Positions 6,365 through 8,031 of a stretch of 8,031 nucleotides of DNA are shown here, one piece after another. A program made the translations under genes and the position numbers. How positions within the stretch are numbered: position 1 is the stretch's first letter; each line of letters opens with the position of its first letter. The notes beneath the pieces are model-generated. The model was not told where the DNA came from. It did not search any database and was given only the letters and a program-made list of their open reading frames with translations. Source of the DNA: DATKKK01 sp964354625 (GTDB lineage: Archaea > Thermoproteota > Bathyarchaeia > Bathyarchaeales > Bathycorpusculaceae); NCBI GenBank assembly GCA_964354625.1, contig CAYHAK010000062.1, forward strand, positions 1 to 8,031, in the 5' to 3' direction.

Positions 6365-6922
6365 ATGCCCACCAAGACTAAACACAAGCTCTCGTGCAAA
6401 GTGTGGATGGAGCACAAAGGAGAACCGCTGCTCGGCAAAGGCGGAGCCGACATACTGGAGCAAATCAAAGAACACGGCTCTATATCCAGTGCAGCGGCAA
6501 ACCTAAGAATGTCGTATCGATATGTTTGGAACTACCTGCAGAAGATTGAAAAGGCGTTAGGTGACTCTGTGGTCGAGGCTTATAGAGGCGGCAAGCGTGG
6601 TGGCGGTGGCGCGAGATTGACTGTGTTGGGCGAGAGCTTGCTGGCTGATTACAGGCGTGTGGAGTGCTATTTGGGTGAGGTTTTAGGGGATGTTGATTAC
6701 TGGGAGGCTGTTGGTTTGAAGATTAGTGCGAGGAACCGTCTGAAGGGTAAGGTTGTGGCCGTGGAGAAGGAGGTTGTCACGGCGAAGGTTAAGGTTCAGA
6801 TAGTCGTGCCAGTCGTGGTTACGGCGTTGATTTCGCGTGAGGCGGTTGAGGATCTGGATGTGAAAGTGGGCGATGAGGTTGAGGCTGTGGTCAAGGCCAC
6901 TGAGGTAATGATCGCAAAGTGA
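6365..6922 (+). CDS. modE: ModE-like transcriptional regulator with single Mop/TOBE domain
   Basis: A 185-residue oxyanion-sensing DNA-binding protein. Residues about 10-100 form the LysR/ModE-type winged helix, with the helix-turn-helix at about 38-64 (GSISSAAANLRMSYRYVWNY) and the wing at GGKRGGGGARLT (75-86). Residues about 119-184 form one Mop/TOBE domain beginning SARNRLKGKV (121-130), the typical molybdate/tungstate-binding signature. E. coli ModE carries two such domains, so this is the shorter form and would need to assemble into an oligomer to complete its anion sites. Divergent placement beside tupABC with an operator in between argues that it represses the importer when the anion is plentiful. 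Self-control through the shared TATA is possible. There is no ribosome site before ATG 6365 and the inferred leader is only a few bases, so leaderless translation is likely. Codon use changes within the gene, from A/C-ending codons early to G/T-ending codons late. Confidence 0.88.
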   Translation: MPTKTKHKLSCKVWMEHKGEPLLGKGGADILEQIKEHGSISSAAANLRMSYRYVWNYLQKIEKALGDSVVEAYRGGKRGGGGARLTVLGESLLADYRRVECYLGEVLGDVDYWEAVGLKISARNRLKGKVVAVEKEVVTAKVKVQIVVPVVVTALISREAVEDLDVKVGDEVEAVVKATEVMIAK

Positions 6923-6957
6923 GCCTTTCCAGCGATTTCAGCTCTGAACCTGCACAT

Positions 6958-6967
6958 ACGTATATAA
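6958..6967 (+). promoter_or_regulatory. TATA box of the small-protein gene
   Basis: CGTATATAAG is a strong archaeal TATA match, placing the start near 6987-6990 and giving a leader of about 105 bases before ATG 7096. It starts only 35 bases after the regulator stop, so the downstream gene has its own promoter. Confidence 0.6.
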
Positions 6968-6970
6968 GCA

Positions 6971-6984
6971 ACAGTGTGCACTGT
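6971..6984. promoter_or_regulatory. Operator-like palindrome between TATA and start point
   Basis: ACAGTG-TG-CACTGT is a 14-base inverted repeat with perfect 6-base arms, lying just after the TATA box and before the inferred start point. A protein bound here would block polymerase recruitment. It does not resemble the CGTTAT repeat next to tupA, so a different regulator is suggested. Confidence 0.4.
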
Positions 6985-7017
6985 TTTCGTGTAATACGAT
7001 CACAAAGTGTAACGGAG

Positions 7018-7067
7018 TAGTGACAAAGGAAAGGGTTTGTCCTGATTTTGTCGTCTTTCCATCACTA
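7018..7067 (+). promoter_or_regulatory. Structured leader with mutually exclusive hairpins
   Basis: A long hairpin can form from TAGTGA (7018-7023) with TCACTA (7062-7067) plus GGAAAG (7028-7033) with CTTTCC (7055-7060). Within it GACAAA (7022-7027) could pair instead with TTTGTC at 7036-7041 or at 7047-7052, which would break the outer stems. This alternation lies in the leader of the 62-residue gene and ends about 15 bases before its ribosome site. It has the look of a cis-acting RNA switch or a repressor-binding RNA. No known riboswitch class was recognised. Confidence 0.35.
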
Positions 7068-7095
7068 GTGTAAACTGCGAACGGAGGTGAAACGC

Positions 7096-7284
7096 ATGCA
7101 ATTACTGGAGAAGGCAAATCGCAGCTCAAGTTCATGTTGCTCACAGTCTGAGCGAGGGCGCTCAGCGAAAGCTGAGTACTACCCTGAGCTAAGGACTTGG
7201 GTGCAGCATGCCATAATGGAAGCTGAAAGAAGCAAGAATCACGCGAAAAAGGATCAGTTCCTAGATCTTTTAAGCGATCTGTAA
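7096..7284 (+). CDS. Small hypothetical protein with ideal ribosome-binding site
   Basis: A 62-residue protein that I do not recognise. The start is ATG 7096, not the GTG at 7087. GGAGGTGA (7083-7090) matches the anti-Shine-Dalgarno end of archaeal 16S rRNA and sits five bases before this ATG, and the GTG falls inside it. The N-terminal 25 residues are Ser/Arg-rich and polar with a Cys-Cys pair (NRSSSSCCSQSERGR). Residues 29-62 (YYPELRTWVQHAIMEAERSK to LLSDL) look like one amphipathic helix followed by a short acidic helix. There is no membrane segment or zinc motif. It has its own promoter, an operator-like palindrome, a structured leader and a terminator, so it is a single-gene unit that looks tightly controlled. 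A role as a small regulator or a partner of a larger protein is a guess. Confidence 0.65.
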   Translation: MQLLEKANRSSSSCCSQSERGRSAKAEYYPELRTWVQHAIMEAERSKNHAKKDQFLDLLSDL

Positions 7285-7313
7285 AGTTTTGCGTTCTGAT
7301 CCTGTAGAATGCG

Positions 7314-7360
7314 CGAAAGGGATGCTTGTTGTCCCTTCTCGGGCCATCTTTTCTGTTATT
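7314..7360 (+). terminator. Hairpin/T-rich terminator after the small-protein gene
   Basis: AAGGGA (7317-7322) pairs with TCCCTT (7332-7337) across a 9-base loop. The stem extends by CGA (7314-7316) with TCG (7339-7341) past one bulged base. A T-rich stretch (atcttttctgttattt, about 7346-7361) follows. It lies about 30 bases after the small gene and just before the convergent rpoH stop, the expected place for a plus-strand terminator. Confidence 0.6.
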
Positions 7361-7370
7361 TAATGCCGTC

Positions 7371-7937
7371 TTATTCTATGACGTATCTGAAGGCTACGTG
7401 TTCGCCTGCTGTTGGGCTTTTCCGGATTATCCGCAAAACGTCGCCGGGCTGAGCGCCGATGGCTTTTACGGCGGGGTCTGAGCTGCTGATCTGAGGCAGC
7501 TGGTAAGGCTTAATGCGGTACTGTTCCAGGAGTTGCTTCCTTTCTTCTTCTTTCAGGATTTCGTGTTTTGGAACGAGTTTGTGTTGGAACAGGTCGAAGG
7601 CTGGAAAGGTCTTGGGCAGAAGCTCTATGCGCTTCTTCTTCGCGCCCTGCTTGACAGCATGCGTGTATCGTCCGTCGGTTACGATTATGCCTCGTTCTAG
7701 GCCTGCGTCTTTCATGGCTTTCTGCAGGCGGGCGATCGAGGCTACGCCTACGGTGGATTCGCCTGGAACGCACCAAACGAGGGATTTCTCCTTCTCTTTA
7801 GGCATGTCAATAATGTAGCTCACTGCGTCCTCGTGCTTCTGCTTCTTGACAAGCTTGTAGCCTCGAAGCTTGATGAGAACCTCAGCTTTGCGCTCTTCCA
7901 AACTGACCTGTTTCTTGCTCAAACCAGCAAACACCAA
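7371..7937 (-). CDS. rpoH: RNA polymerase subunit H (Rpo5/Rpb5) with eukaryote-like N-terminal extension
   Basis: A subunit of the archaeal RNA polymerase. Residues about 113-188 are the complete Rpo5/Rpb5 assembly domain: HKLVPKHEIL (119-128), YRIKPYQLPQI (140-150), SSDPAVKAIGAQPGDV and IIRKSPTAGE, ending RYVIE. Well-studied archaeal Rpo5 proteins consist of this part only (about 80 residues), whereas this one has 188. The added residues 1-112 resemble the N-terminal jaw domain of eukaryotic Rpb5: RGYKLV (25-30) against RGYLV, VGVASIARL (63-71) against the VGIKTIKVY region, and a hydrophobic GIIVTDG strand followed by an A-K-Q helix start. The joint runs straight into the assembly domain without a linker. 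The start is TTG at 7937 or GTG at 7934. A TAG lies three codons upstream in frame, there is no ATG, and no clear ribosome site is seen. The neighbour downstream is a convergent small gene, so rpoB does not follow. Confidence 0.93.
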   Translation of the reverse strand: MVFAGLSKKQVSLEERKAEVLIKLRGYKLVKKQKHEDAVSYIIDMPKEKEKSLVWCVPGESTVGVASIARLQKAMKDAGLERGIIVTDGRYTHAVKQGAKKKRIELLPKTFPAFDLFQHKLVPKHEILKEEERKQLLEQYRIKPYQLPQISSSDPAVKAIGAQPGDVLRIIRKSPTAGEHVAFRYVIE

Positions 7938-8011
7938 CCAAACCTAGAACAGTCAACACCTAAACGAAGCATCACCCCTTAAACCTTACGCTCGAAGTCT
8001 CTCTACCCCAC

Positions 8012-8021
8012 CTATATATAG
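8012..8021 (-). promoter_or_regulatory. TATA box of rpoH
   Basis: CTATATATAG is a perfect palindrome that serves as TATA box on the minus strand. It would start transcription near 7990 and leave a leader of about 50 bases. A second, weaker TTTAAG-type stretch lies near 7977-7984. Because the element is symmetrical it could also fire to the right, into sequence outside the window. Confidence 0.55.
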
Positions 8022-8031
8022 CTAGCGCGTG

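Noticed and set aside
7087..7095. GTG at 7087 as start of the small protein
   Set aside because: The GTG lies inside the GGAGGTGA ribosome site, which is ideally spaced for the ATG at 7096.
1..8031. CRISPR array, insertion sequence, transposase, phage or defence system
   Set aside because: I saw no regularly spaced direct repeats, no transposase or integrase motifs, no terminal inverted repeats with target duplications and no nuclease/toxin gene.

Overview
The window looks like a piece of an archaeal chromosome, most likely from the TACK side (a Bathyarchaeia-type lineage would fit, but that is an inference). The evidence is an RNA polymerase subunit H/Rpo5 gene, a thiolase followed by a Zn-ribbon/OB-fold (DUF35) partner as in archaeal mevalonate-pathway loci, TATA-box promoters about 25 bases before inferred start points, frequent TTG/GTG starts, a near-leaderless gene, and a perfect archaeal-type Shine-Dalgarno (GGAGGTGA) in front of one small gene. 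No rRNA, tRNA, CRISPR array, insertion sequence or phage gene was recognised.

Left part (1-2400): an SCPx-type thiolase and a DUF35 protein form a tight two-gene operon on the plus strand, probably supplying acetoacetyl-CoA to HMG-CoA synthase, whose gene is not in the window. A HAD-family phosphatase gene runs toward them on the minus strand and overlaps the DUF35 gene by 14 bases. Middle (2400-3507): the decayed N-terminal half of a GNAT acetyltransferase gene, a 74-residue helix-turn-helix-like small protein, and about 530 bases with no convincing gene. That last stretch holds one candidate small structured RNA and a separate perfect hairpin.

Right part (3508-6922): a complete tungstate (possibly molybdate) ABC importer operon on the minus strand, in the order tupA (binding protein), tupB (permease), tupC (ATPase with a C-terminal TOBE domain). 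A ModE-like regulator with one Mop/TOBE domain is divergently transcribed. The two units are separated by 68 bases that hold one palindromic TATA usable in both directions and a 24-bp imperfect inverted repeat resembling a ModE operator, next to the tupA start codon. This is a self-contained circuit: the importer brings in the oxyanion, the TOBE domain of the regulator would sense it and shut off tup transcription, and the TOBE domain of the ATPase could inhibit transport directly.

Far right (6923-8031): a promoter with an operator-like palindrome, a leader of about 100 bases that can fold in mutually exclusive ways, and an unrecognised 62-residue protein with an ideal ribosome-binding site, closed by a hairpin/T-rich terminator. 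Convergent to it is an rpoH gene of 188 codons, more than twice the usual archaeal size. Its extra N-terminal part appears to match the jaw domain of eukaryotic Rpb5. This long Rpo5, the small-protein leader and the tup/modE control region are the items most worth a second look.
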